Shown: positions 1 to 5,954 of the stretch, piece by piece
Numbering within the stretch: the stretch's first letter is position 1
How the letters are laid out: each line of letters opens with the position of its first letter
NCBI GenBank assembly: GCA_021199135.1
Contig: JAJQIQ010000125.1
Span: forward strand, 1 to 5,954
Reading direction: 5' to 3'
DNA length: 5,954 nucleotides
Source of the DNA: Clostridiales bacterium
Lineage (GTDB): Bacteria > Bacillota > Clostridia > Lachnospirales > Lachnospiraceae
Position numbers and translations under genes: made by a program
Notes under the pieces: generated by a model
What the model was told of the DNA's origin: nothing
The model's input: only the letters and a program-made list of their open reading frames with translations
The model's database searches: none

Positions 1-95
1 GTTCCAGCGAACGCTGTCGCGGCTGGTGATACGCACTGCCCCACGACAACCGCCGCCGCGAGGAGCGCTGTGATAAGTTTCTTCATGTTTCTCAT
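1..95 (-). CDS. Secreted protein, N-terminal signal peptide only (partial)
   Basis: Only the first 31 codons are inside the window; the gene runs off the left edge. The protein begins MRNMKKLITALLAAAVVVG, a classical export signal: basic residues (R2, K5, K6), a hydrophobic core at about residues 7-19, then a polar region ending A-T-A-F-A-G, where signal peptidase I would cut after AFA (about residue 30). A cysteine at residue 21 follows VGQ, which is a poor lipobox, so a lipoprotein is less likely. The start is set by AGGGAGG at 104-110 (minus strand), 8 bases before the ATG; a second ATG at codon 4 is too far from it. The mature protein is not visible, so its function is unknown. It is divergent from the CoA-transferase and has a long, repeat-containing upstream region. 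The signal peptidase encoded at 2922-3563 could process it, but that is inference. Confidence 0.8.
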   Translation of the reverse strand, partial: MRNMKKLITALLAAAVVVGQCVSPAATAFAG

Positions 96-160
96 TGTTA
101 GATCCTCCCTCGTATTCTTTAAATATCCTTGCGTCTGAAAGCATGGCTACTTCTTTACGC

Positions 161-212
161 AAAAAACGGCAAGTCCGCCGCACAGTATCTTTGCGCAACG
201 GTCTTGCCGCAA
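161..212 (-). promoter_or_regulatory. Possible transcription attenuator in the leader of the secreted-protein gene
   Basis: Read on the minus strand, CGGCAAG (209-203) can pair perfectly with CTTGCCG (173-167), which is followed at once by six T (166-161), the arrangement of an intrinsic terminator, though with a loop of about 29 bases. A shorter local stem CGGC/GCCG (180-177 with 170-167) ends at the same T run. The upstream strand is also part of a competing hairpin at 191-212: 5 bp, one bulged base, 3 bp, loop of 5. The two folds exclude each other, as in an attenuator. No ligand-binding class was recognised. The pairing is directly visible; the function is inferred. Confidence 0.35.
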
Positions 213-283
213 TGCTCCTTCATATGAAAAATAGACTTGCAGAAAATGTCTTCGCCCAGCAGAAAAAAGACAGGGTCAGCTAC

Positions 284-329
<46 letters not shown>

Positions 330-333
330 AAAG

Positions 334-362
334 ATTATCTGCTTTTCCGACATCTTATACAA
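334..362 (-). promoter_or_regulatory. Candidate sigma-A promoter for the secreted-protein gene
   Basis: On the minus strand TTGTAT (362-357) is followed after 17 bases by GATAAT (339-334). The -10 matches consensus at 5 of 6 positions; the -35 matches only the first three. Transcription would start near 327, inside the right end of the tetranucleotide repeat, giving a leader of about 230 bases before the ATG at 95. I found no better-placed promoter closer to that gene, but the -35 is weak. Confidence 0.4.
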
Positions 363-478
363 GCCTTTCATAAAATTTCTCGAAAATTTATATTATCATT
401 TTACTACCATACGGTGAAATTTGCAAGAAAAATTTTCGCGTTACATTTTAGAAATCGCCATCATGCAAGCAAAACCGA

Positions 479-507
479 TTGTAATCCGCGAAAAAAAATG
501 TTAGAAT
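479..507 (+). promoter_or_regulatory. Sigma-A promoter of the CoA-transferase gene (extended -10)
   Basis: TTGTAA (479-484) and TAGAAT (502-507) are separated by 17 bases. The -10 matches at 5 of 6 positions, the -35 at 4 of 6, and TG at 499-500 makes an extended -10. Start of transcription would be about 514, giving a short leader of about 37 bases with AAAGGAGG at 538-545, 5 bases before the ATG. An 8-base palindrome GAATATTC (504-511) overlaps the -10. I saw no TTGTTAA-type Rex site. Confidence 0.65.
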
Positions 508-550
508 ATTCACATCGAACCAATTATGCAGAATATAAAAGGAGGCCATC

Positions 551-1894
551 ATGGATTATTCAAAGGAATATGACCAGAAGCTAATGTCCGCCGACCAGGC
601 GGCGGCGGTAGTCCAGTCTGGCGACTGGGTGGACTACGGCTGGTGCGTGAACACCCCAAACGCGATTGATGCGGCGCTCGCGAAGCGTACCGACGAGCTT
701 AAGAATGTCAACCTGCGCGGCGGCATCATCATTAACCCGCTCGCCGTCTTCGAGCGCGAGGACGCAGGGGAGCACTTCACGTGGAACTCTTGGCACATGG
801 CGGGATACGAACGCAGGCTCATCTCACGCGGCTGCTGCTACTACGCGCCGATCCGCTACTCCGAGCTCCCGCGCTACTATAGGGACGGAAACACCCCGAA
901 GCCCAACGTCGTGTACGCGGTGGTATCACCGATGGACAAGCAGGGCTTCTTCAGCTTCGGCCCCAGCGCGTCCCACCTCGGCGCGGCCTGCGAGATGGCC
1001 GACAAGATCATCGTCGAAGTAAACCAGAACATGCCGCGCTGCCTCGGCGGCACCGAGAGCGGCGTCCACATCTCGCAGGTGGACGGCATAGTCGAAAGCG
1101 ACAACCCGGCGGTTCCGGAGCTCGGCGCGGGCGGTCCTGCGACCGCCGTCGACAAGAAAGTCGCGCAGCTCATCGTAGACCAAATTCCGAACGGCGCGTG
1201 CCTCCAGCTCGGCATCGGCGGCATGCCAAACGCAGTCGGCTCCCTCATCGCCGAGTCAGACTTAAAGGACTTAGGAGTGCACACCGAGATGTACGTCGAC
1301 GCCTTCGTCGACATCGCGAAAGCCGGCAAGATTACCGGCGCCTGCAAGTCGATCGACCGATTCCGCCAGACTTACGCATTCGGCGCGGGCACGAAGAAGA
1401 TGTACGACTACCTCGACGACAACCCTGAGCTGATGAGCGTCTCCGTTGATTACACGAACGACGTGCGCACCATCTCCGCTATTGACAACTTCATCTCCAT
1501 AAACAACTGCGTGGACATCGACCTCTACGGCCAGATTAGCGCGGAGTCATCAGGCACCAAGCAGATAAGCGGCGCAGGAGGCCAGCTCGACTTCGTCCTC
1601 GGCGCGTACCTCTCCAAGGGCGGCAAGAGCTTCATCTGCTGCTCGTCCACGTTTACCGACAAGCAGGGACAGATGCACTCCCGCATCCGCCCGACGCTCG
1701 TCGACGGCTCCATCGTCACCGACACCCGCGCGAATACGCACTACATCGTAACCGAGTACGGCATGGTGAACGTCAAGGGGCTCTCGACCTGGCAGAAAGC
1801 CGAGGCGATTATCTCCATCGCCCACCCCGACTTCCGCGACGAACTCATCAAGGAAGCAGAGAAGATGAAGATTTGGAGGCGTTCGAACAAGTAA
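551..1894 (+). CDS. but: Butyryl-CoA:acetate CoA-transferase
   Basis: This 447-residue cytosolic enzyme belongs to the acetyl-CoA hydrolase/transferase family (Cat1/AbfT type) and most resembles the butyryl-CoA:acetate CoA-transferases of gut Clostridia, which move CoA from butyryl-CoA to acetate to give butyrate and acetyl-CoA. Length is typical of the family. The likely catalytic glutamate, which forms the glutamyl-CoA thioester, is E246 in [12 protein letters not shown] (241-252). Other family landmarks are [10 protein letters not shown] (221-230), [13 protein letters not shown] (341-353), SRIRPTL (377-383) and VTEYG (400-404), as well as [13 protein letters not shown] (100-112) near the start. 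The start has a strong AAAGGAGG 5 bases upstream. The gene has its own promoter and a terminator right behind it, so it is probably transcribed alone. The closest alternative is the related 4-hydroxybutyrate CoA-transferase; the long match to the butyrate enzymes makes that less likely, but acyl specificity cannot be proven from sequence. Confidence 0.88.
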   Translation: MDYSKEYDQKLMSADQAAAVVQSGDWVDYGWCVNTPNAIDAALAKRTDELKNVNLRGGIIINPLAVFEREDAGEHFTWNSWHMAGYERRLISRGCCYYAPIRYSELPRYYRDGNTPKPNVVYAVVSPMDKQGFFSFGPSASHLGAACEMADKIIVEVNQNMPRCLGGTESGVHISQVDGIVESDNPAVPELGAGGPATAVDKKVAQLIVDQIPNGACLQLGIGGMPNAVGSLIAESDLKDLGVHTEMYVDAFVDIAKAGKITGACKSIDRFRQTYAFGAGTKKMYDYLDDNPELMSVSVDYTNDVRTISAIDNFISINNCVDIDLYGQISAESSGTKQISGAGGQLDFVLGAYLSKGGKSFICCSSTFTDKQGQMHSRIRPTLVDGSIVTDTRANTHYIVTEYGMVNVKGLSTWQKAEAIISIAHPDFRDELIKEAEKMKIWRRSNK

Positions 1895-1904
1895 ATTATG
1901 GCAC

Positions 1905-1945
1905 AAAAAGTACGCCCCACCCAAGTTGGGTGGGGCGTACTTTTT
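1905..1945. terminator. Bidirectional rho-independent terminator between but and mrp
   Basis: Two 20-base arms, beginning AAAAAGTACGCCCC and ending GGGGCGTACTTTTT, are perfect inverted copies around a single central G at 1925. This folds as a G/C-rich stem with a 5-base AAGTT loop and has a run of five T on the 3' side in either direction. It starts 10 bases after the but stop codon, and the mrp transcript would reach it after passing two other stem-loops. Confidence 0.95.
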
Positions 1946-1950
1946 ATGAT

Positions 1951-2002
1951 GCGCAGGGTTCGCAGATGAAATATGCAGCCTTTCGGCTGCGCGAACCCGC
2001 GC
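1951..2002 (-). other. Stem-loop with GNRA tetraloop in the mrp 3' region
   Basis: As minus-strand RNA, an outer stem pairs GCGCGGGTTCGC (2002-1991) with GCGAACCCTGCGC (1963-1951), 12 bp with one bulged base. Directly inside it GCAGCC and GGCTGC (1990-1985 and 1980-1975) form a 6-bp stem closed by a GAAA loop, a GNRA tetraloop. The 3' side keeps an 11-base A/T-rich bulge (1974-1964). The loop is GNRA only on the minus strand, which suggests that strand is the functional one. No T run follows it directly, so it is not itself a terminator. Role unknown. Confidence 0.6.
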
Positions 2003-2004
2003 GA

Positions 2005-2037
2005 CGAGTAGGATTCGGACAAGCCGCCTCCTACTCG
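2005..2037 (-). other. Stem-loop directly after the mrp stop codon
   Basis: CGAGTAGGA (2005-2013) and TCCTACTCG (2029-2037) are perfect 9-base inverted repeats with a 15-base loop, in which CGG and CCG (2016-2018 and 2024-2026) can add three more pairs. The stem begins one base after the TAA of mrp. It has no T run. It may protect the 3' end of the message or be part of a larger structured 3' region running to the terminator at 1905. Confidence 0.6.
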
Positions 2038-2038
2038 A

Positions 2039-2881
2039 TTAAATATTCTTCAGCACATCCACCGCATCCCCGAGCGCGGCTCCGTCGACCGTAAAGAATT
2101 TCCCCTCGTCGGAGAGCCGTGCGTACTCTGGCTCGATCGGCAGCCGGCCAAGCACCGGCACGCCTAGGTCTGCCGCGACCTCGTCGATATGGCTCTCGCC
2201 GAAGACCGCGATCTTTTTCCCGCAGTCCGGGCACTTGACGAAGCTGAAATTCTCGACGATGCCGAGCACTGGGATGTCCATGAGCCCCGCCATGCGGAAG
2301 GCCTTCTTTACGATCATCTGCACGAGCTCCTGCGGCGAGGTGACGATTATGACCCCGTCCACAGGGAGCGACTGGAACACCGTGAGCGGCACGTCGCCCG
2401 TCCCCGGCGGCATGTCGACGAAGAGGTAATCGACGTCGCCCCAGACCGTCTCGTTCCAGAACTGCTTGACTGCCCCCGCGATGACCGGGCCGCGCCATAC
2501 GACCGGAGCCTCCTCGTCGTCCATGAGGAGGTTTATCGACATCAGCTTGATGCCGCAATCCGTCACGAACGGGTACATCCCCTTCTCGTCGCCAATGACC
2601 TCGCCGTGCGCCCCGAACATCTTCGGGATCGACGGGCCGGTTATGTCCGCATCTAAGATCCCGACCTCGTGACCCTCCTTTTTCATCTGCGCCGCGAGCA
2701 TCGCGGTCACGAACGACTTTCCGACGCCGCCCTTTCCGCTGACCACGCCGACGACGTGGCGGATGTCAGAGTCGGGGTTCATCGCCTCCTTCATGTCCTG
2801 CGGGTTTGGATTTCCATTGCAACCCTCGCAGCTCTCCCTCGTGCAGCCCGACGCGCTGCCGCAATTGTTGTTGTCCGGCAT
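2039..2881 (-). CDS. mrp: Mrp/NBP35-family P-loop ATPase, iron-sulfur cluster carrier
   Basis: This 280-residue soluble protein is a deviant-Walker (MinD/Mrp) ATPase. Visible motifs are the signature P-loop SGKGGVGKS (48-56; signature lysine K50, Walker lysine K55), DADITGPS (77-84), the Walker B/switch segment VDMPPGTGD (155-163), and the CPDC pair C217/C220 that in Mrp/ApbC/NBP35 holds a bridging [4Fe-4S] cluster between subunits. The N-terminal ~40 residues also carry four cysteines (C7, C13, C18, C21) before the P-loop, reminiscent of the N-terminal cluster site of NBP35, though with different spacing. Known family members bind iron-sulfur clusters and pass them to target proteins. The start has AAGGAGG (2890-2896) 8 bases before the ATG. 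It lies 40 bases behind the signal peptidase gene with no terminator between them, so co-transcription is likely. The family assignment is firm; the in vivo client is not known. Confidence 0.93.
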   Translation of the reverse strand: MPDNNNCGSASGCTRESCEGCNGNPNPQDMKEAMNPDSDIRHVVGVVSGKGGVGKSFVTAMLAAQMKKEGHEVGILDADITGPSIPKMFGAHGEVIGDEKGMYPFVTDCGIKLMSINLLMDDEEAPVVWRGPVIAGAVKQFWNETVWGDVDYLFVDMPPGTGDVPLTVFQSLPVDGVIIVTSPQELVQMIVKKAFRMAGLMDIPVLGIVENFSFVKCPDCGKKIAVFGESHIDEVAADLGVPVLGRLPIEPEYARLSDEGKFFTVDGAALGDAVDVLKNI

Positions 2882-2921
2882 GATTTGTTCCTCCTTGAAT
2901 TTAGTTAATTACCATTCACGC

Positions 2922-3563
2922 TTATTTATAAAGGCTTCCGGCCCGCGAGAACGGGTAGTAGGTGATGTACGCCTTGCCGATGATCTGGTCCTTCCTGACA
3001 TAGGTGTTCGTCCAGTAGCGCGCATCGTAGGAGTCGTTGCGGTTGTCGCCGAGGACGAGATAGCAGCCCTCCGGCACCTCAAACTCAAACGGACCCGTCA
3101 TCCAGACCCACTCCTCCTTGAGGTAGTCCTCCGTAAGCGGCGTGTCCGAGCCGTCGATGTAGATTTTCGCGTCCTCAATCCTTACGGTCTCGCCCGGCAG
3201 GCCGATTATGCGCTTCACATATTTCTGGCTCTCGTCGTCCGGAAAACGGAAGATTATGATGTCCCCGCGCTGCGGCTCGGAATTCACGTACGACAGGCGA
3301 AACCCTAGGATATCGTCGCCCGGCTCAATCGTGTGCTCCATCGAGCCCGTCGGCACCGTCGCGTTTATGATCACGAAATTTTTCAGCACCATCGCAATCG
3401 CTATCGCGGCCGCGATCGTGATGATCCAGCTCAGAGCCTCACGGAGGGCTGAGTGCTTTTTCCCCTTCCCATTGCCGCCGTCCCCCTGATCTGCGGCCTC
3501 CTCATTGTCCAGGACTTCTCCTTGGTCCAGTGCCTCCTCCTGATTTTCGGCGTTCTCCGCCAT
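2922..3563 (-). CDS. lepB: Signal peptidase I
   Basis: This membrane-bound serine protease (213 residues from the chosen start) removes signal peptides from exported proteins. One membrane segment lies at about residues 44-62, preceded by a basic GKGKKHSALR stretch, so the N-terminus should be inside and the catalytic domain outside. The catalytic serine is S74 in PTGSMEHTIEPGD and the general-base lysine is K117 in KYVKRIIGLPGE; the conserved GDNRNDSYDAR box is at 172-182. Having a single membrane segment and a short catalytic domain is typical of the Gram-positive type. The cytoplasmic ~35 residues are unusually acidic. I chose ATG at 3563 because AGGTGG (3569-3574) lies 5 bases before it; a GTG at 3572 in the same frame would add three residues but overlaps that site. 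The gene follows the HSP90-like gene after 68 A/T-rich bases, which could hold a weak promoter (TTTACA at 3627-3622) but no terminator. Confidence 0.95.
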   Translation of the reverse strand: MAENAENQEEALDQGEVLDNEEAADQGDGGNGKGKKHSALREALSWIITIAAAIAIAMVLKNFVIINATVPTGSMEHTIEPGDDILGFRLSYVNSEPQRGDIIIFRFPDDESQKYVKRIIGLPGETVRIEDAKIYIDGSDTPLTEDYLKEEWVWMTGPFEFEVPEGCYLVLGDNRNDSYDARYWTNTYVRKDQIIGKAYITYYPFSRAGSLYK

Positions 3564-3568
3564 CTCAT

Positions 3569-3574
3569 CCACCT
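3569..3574 (-). promoter_or_regulatory. Ribosome binding site that decides the lepB start
   Basis: AGGTGG on the minus strand ends 5 bases before the ATG at 3563. The in-frame GTG codon at 3572-3570 lies within this same motif, and only an AAAGCAG stretch precedes it, so the ATG is the better start. Confidence 0.6.
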
Positions 3575-3631
3575 GCTTTCATAAAATTAAGTCTAAATTT
3601 AATTTTTTATTCCCGCGCCGCTGTAAAAACA

Positions 3632-5545
3632 TCATTCATGCGGCGTGAACCACCAGTTTATGAAATCGTCCCTCCGGAACTCAAGCCCGACAAGTTCTAG
3701 CTCCGCCATCTCCTTGTCCGTAAACTTCATATCGACGAACTCGTTCAGCGAGTCTATGAAGCTCGCCTCAAGGCACCAGATTGACTGGACCGTGGCGATG
3801 TCATTCGGATCCCAGGCGTGCACTACGGCCCCGCCGAAATCCACCAGCTTGTTCCACGTCAGGCTGGAGTTTATTATGCGCTGGCGAATGTTTTCCAGGA
3901 CCACCGAGAGGAAATTGTGCACCTTGTAGTTGTCCATCACCGGCTGCATCAGCTTGTAGAGCCTGTGTTCCTCGTTCACGGTGATGTCGAGGTGCCCGCT
4001 CTGCGTGTTCGTCACCATGCAGAAGATGTCGTCGTAGCCGAACTTCTTTGGCAGGAGCGAGTAGGCGTTGCGGTAGAGCATCACGTTCTTCTCCTCCGAG
4101 AAATCCGCGACCATGTCGTCATAGATTATGCCGGGGTGCTCGCTTATCACGTACCGCCGCGACTTCGTGTACGGCGCAAGGAACTGGCTGAATATGTCGC
4201 GGTTTTTTTCAAATACTATGAGCCTGTTGTCCTTTAAAAATTTCTTGAAATCCGCCACGTAGTTTGCGCGGTAATAGTCGAACAGCCCACGCGTGATGAA
4301 CGCGATGCGGATGACCTTGCCCATGAAGCCGTCTATTATCGTGTCCACAGGAAGTTCGACCGCCCGGCCTTTCAGGTATACGTCCACCGTCACCGAATGC
4401 CCGAGGAGCTTCATCTCGTCCTCGTAGCCGGTCAGCATCGACCTGTGCCCGTTTGAGAGGTACTGCCCGAGCCCCGCCGTGTTGTTTGAGAAGGCCTCGA
4501 CTATCTTCCTCCCTATGAGCCCACGGAGCTCGTGGAGTTTTCCGTCCTTCGCCACGCCATCCCTCGATGCGCGCAGCGTCAGGAACCTCTTTTTTATGTT
4601 CAGGCGATACGACATGTCCTTTATCCACGGGGGCCTGATGTCGAGCTCCTGGCTCTCGTCCGCCGCCAGAAACCCCTGCTGGTAGAGGCGCGAGGGTATC
4701 TCCATCCCCTCATGCCGCGCGCTGAAAATCCAGATGTAGCCCTCCATGAAATCGTCGTCGACCCTGATGGCGACGACCCCGAGGATGTCCGCGAAAGGGT
4801 TTTCCATGATGCGGTTCGGCTCGCTCACGACCGCCTTCATGTCGTCAAACGATACCTCCACCGGAAAAGGCTGGTAGAGCATGTACTCCTTCACCAGGTT
4901 TACGAGCCTGCGGAGCGTGAGCTGCGTCGCGTAGGCGGGTTTTAAGACCAGCGTGATCTTCGCCCCGGATTCCCGACGGTTTGAGCCGACATACTCCATC
5001 GTCTTCGAATTCTCGAACCACTTGACGGTGATCGCCTCGAGCGACTGCCTGCTCCCGACGTTCCACGCGGTGTTCACGCTCTTGTCCTTCTTCGACTCGA
5101 TGAGGATCCCGCGCGCCACCATGAAGCATGAGAGCATCCCGATCCCGAACTGCCCGATCGGCTCGTATTTGAGCTGCTGCATCTGATACTCCTCGCTCTG
5201 GTAGTAGCTCACGCCGACTTTTGAGACATAGCGCTCCACGTCCTGCGCGTTCATCCCGATGCCGTTGTCCTCCACCGAGAGGCGCTGCGTCACCGAATTG
5301 TAGGAGATGGTTATCCTCGGGTCAAAGAGCTTGCGCATCGAGTTCAATGTCTCCGCCTGCTCCATCTCCAAAAACTCCGTGCCCCAGCTCATCTCGAGGG
5401 CAAGCCGCGTCATGCAGGAGTCGATCCCGTTCTGCACAAGCTCCCGTATATAAACCTCATCATTCCCGTAAAATTCAGGGCTTGCAAGCATCGCTATGAG
5501 GTTGGAATTGTCAATGTCGACCGTAGTCGTCTTCATGTCGCCCAC
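3632..5545 (-). CDS. Divergent HSP90-like GHKL ATPase
   Basis: The N-terminal ~220 residues are a Bergerat-fold ATP-binding domain of HSP90 type: ELVQNGIDS (35-43; E35, N39 and D42 match the catalytic Glu, Mg-binding Asn and the HSP90 Asp), DNGIGM (93-98), PIGQFGIGMLSCFMVA (129-144, the lid/glycine box) and GAKITLVLK (194-202, in place of GTxI). A middle domain follows; LTLRASRDGV (322-331) resembles the HSP90 segment LPLNxSRE, so R328 may be the ATP-contacting arginine. Residues from about 355 to 637 are not recognisably the HSP90 dimerisation domain. Total length, 637, is close to HtpG, but it looks like a paralogue rather than HtpG itself. No signal or membrane segment, so cytoplasmic. The start is GTG at 5545, with AGGGG (5557-5553) 7 bases upstream; ATG at 5536 is the alternative. 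It lies 32 bases behind the sortase gene and ahead of lepB, probably in one transcript. The client and biological role are unknown. Confidence 0.82.
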   Translation of the reverse strand: MGDMKTTTVDIDNSNLIAMLASPEFYGNDEVYIRELVQNGIDSCMTRLALEMSWGTEFLEMEQAETLNSMRKLFDPRITISYNSVTQRLSVEDNGIGMNAQDVERYVSKVGVSYYQSEEYQMQQLKYEPIGQFGIGMLSCFMVARGILIESKKDKSVNTAWNVGSRQSLEAITVKWFENSKTMEYVGSNRRESGAKITLVLKPAYATQLTLRRLVNLVKEYMLYQPFPVEVSFDDMKAVVSEPNRIMENPFADILGVVAIRVDDDFMEGYIWIFSARHEGMEIPSRLYQQGFLAADESQELDIRPPWIKDMSYRLNIKKRFLTLRASRDGVAKDGKLHELRGLIGRKIVEAFSNNTAGLGQYLSNGHRSMLTGYEDEMKLLGHSVTVDVYLKGRAVELPVDTIIDGFMGKVIRIAFITRGLFDYYRANYVADFKKFLKDNRLIVFEKNRDIFSQFLAPYTKSRRYVISEHPGIIYDDMVADFSEEKNVMLYRNAYSLLPKKFGYDDIFCMVTNTQSGHLDITVNEEHRLYKLMQPVMDNYKVHNFLSVVLENIRQRIINSSLTWNKLVDFGGAVVHAWDPNDIATVQSIWCLEASFIDSLNEFVDMKFTDKEMAELELVGLEFRRDDFINWWFTPHE

Positions 5546-5563
5546 TGCATCACCCCTGCCAGT

Positions 5564-5585
5564 GGAGTTAGTTTGAACTAACCCC
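5564..5585 (-). repeat. Small palindrome overlapping the sortase stop codon
   Basis: TTAGTT and AACTAA (5568-5573 and 5576-5581) are a perfect inverted repeat around TG. Flanking bases extend it by one pair, a mismatch and two more pairs, to 5564 and 5585. The sortase TAG lies inside. There is no T run after it on the minus strand, so it is not a standard terminator; it could be a weak hairpin between the two genes or chance. Confidence 0.4.
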
Positions 5586-5954
5586 TGTTTCCCTCGCCAA
5601 TCAGCACCGCCTGTACCAGGTAACGCTTCGAGGAATTCCCGATGCAGGTGGACAGCGTGAGTATGTGGCTCTGCGTCGAAAGCTCCACATCGCGGAAATT
5701 GCCCTTGCCCTCGCTCAGCGTCGCAAGCTTGTCGAGATATTCCTGCCGTCCCTCCTCCGTGGAGAAATCGTTGCTCGCGATCACGTGGGAATTGTCCGTG
5801 GAGTATGCCGCGAACACTTCATAGACCAGCGCGCTGTCCCCCGTGTAGATGTACACATATGGGTACTCATCGAAGAAAGCGCTGTCCTCGAAATTGTGAA
5901 GCGTCGCAAACATCGTCTTGTTGCGCATGTTGTGCCCGTAGATGACGGTGTTGA
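5578..5954 (-). CDS. srtB: Class B sortase, C-terminal part (5' end outside the window)
   Basis: The frame is open to the right edge, so 124 residues of a protein usually about twice that long are visible. It starts NTVIYGHNMRNKTMF, containing the catalytic histidine (seventh visible residue) in the YGHNM motif typical of class B, and ends with ILTLSTC (catalytic cysteine at about visible residue 103) and KRYLVQAVLI, whose arginine seven residues later completes the His-Cys-Arg triad. Sortases are membrane-anchored transpeptidases that cut a sorting signal on exported proteins and join them to the cell wall or to pilins. All three catalytic residues are present, so the enzyme is probably active. 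An ATG at 5928 lies just behind the catalytic histidine and cannot be the real start. The HSP90-like gene follows after 32 bases. No sorting-signal substrate is visible in the window; the secreted protein at 1-95 is too short to judge. Confidence 0.9.
   Translation of the reverse strand, partial: NTVIYGHNMRNKTMFATLHNFEDSAFFDEYPYVYIYTGDSALVYEVFAAYSTDNSHVIASNDFSTEEGRQEYLDKLATLSEGKGNFRDVELSTQSHILTLSTCIGNSSKRYLVQAVLIGEGNRG

Noticed and set aside
479..545. Rex-type redox operator in the but promoter.
   Set aside because: No TTGTTAA-N4-TTAACAA-like palindrome is present; only an 8-base GAATATTC overlaps the -10.
877..1347. Long minus-strand open frame opposite the but gene.
   Set aside because: The plus-strand protein in the same place is a clear family match over its full length; the antisense frame is a by-product of G/C-rich codons.
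1951..2037. tRNA or tRNA remnant, suggested by GGTTCG- and CGAATCC-like words.
   Set aside because: No cloverleaf, anticodon arm or acceptor stem can be assembled; the words are arms of ordinary hairpins.
2763..3308. Plus-strand open frame spanning the mrp/lepB junction.
   Set aside because: It overlaps two strongly recognised minus-strand genes and has no family resemblance or start signal.
3564..3631. Separate lepB promoter or terminator of the HSP90-like gene.
   Set aside because: TTTACA is present but the -10 options at 17-19 base spacing are poor, and no G/C-rich hairpin with a T run exists; too weak to list as a feature.
4209..4945. Open frames on both strands inside the HSP90-like gene.
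   Set aside because: They are out-of-frame readings of the HSP90-like coding sequence, with arginine/histidine-rich, low-complexity products.
5578..5928. ATG at 5928 as the start of a short 116-residue protein.
   Set aside because: The frame continues upstream to the window edge with the conserved NTVIYGH of class B sortase, so the ATG is internal.

Overview
The window looks like chromosome of an anaerobic, butyrate-forming member of the Clostridia (Bacillota). The reasons are a butyryl-CoA:acetate CoA-transferase, a class B sortase, a Gram-positive-style signal peptidase I, strong AGGAGG-type ribosome binding sites, and G/C-rich coding DNA alternating with A/T-rich intergenic DNA. I cannot fix the genus from sequence alone.

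Layout, left to right. At 1-95 (minus) is the first part of a secreted-protein gene, of which only the signal peptide is visible. It is separated from the next gene by a 455-base divergent intergenic region (96-550). That region holds an 11.5-copy tetranucleotide microsatellite, a candidate minus-strand promoter whose start point would fall at the edge of the repeat, attenuator-like hairpins in the resulting leader, and a good plus-strand extended -10 promoter. The plus-strand gene at 551-1894 is the CoA-transferase (but), apparently monocistronic, ending at a very strong bidirectional terminator. Between the convergent gene ends (1895-2038) lie that terminator and two further stem-loops directly behind the mrp stop codon.

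From 2039 to the right edge every gene is on the minus strand. In transcription order these are a class B sortase (5' end outside the window), a divergent HSP90-like GHKL ATPase, signal peptidase I and an Mrp/NBP35-type P-loop ATPase. Gaps are 32, 68 and 40 bases with no convincing terminator, so a single transcript is plausible.

Functionally the CoA-transferase is the last step of butyrate formation, moving CoA from butyryl-CoA to acetate. Sortase and signal peptidase are both membrane enzymes of protein export and cell-wall anchoring. Mrp is an iron-sulfur carrier/ATPase. The least explained item is the HSP90-like ATPase between the two export enzymes: its ATP-binding and middle-domain motifs are recognisable, but its last ~280 residues are not recognisably HSP90. 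It and the repeat-bearing leader of the secreted-protein gene are the best candidates for new biology here.
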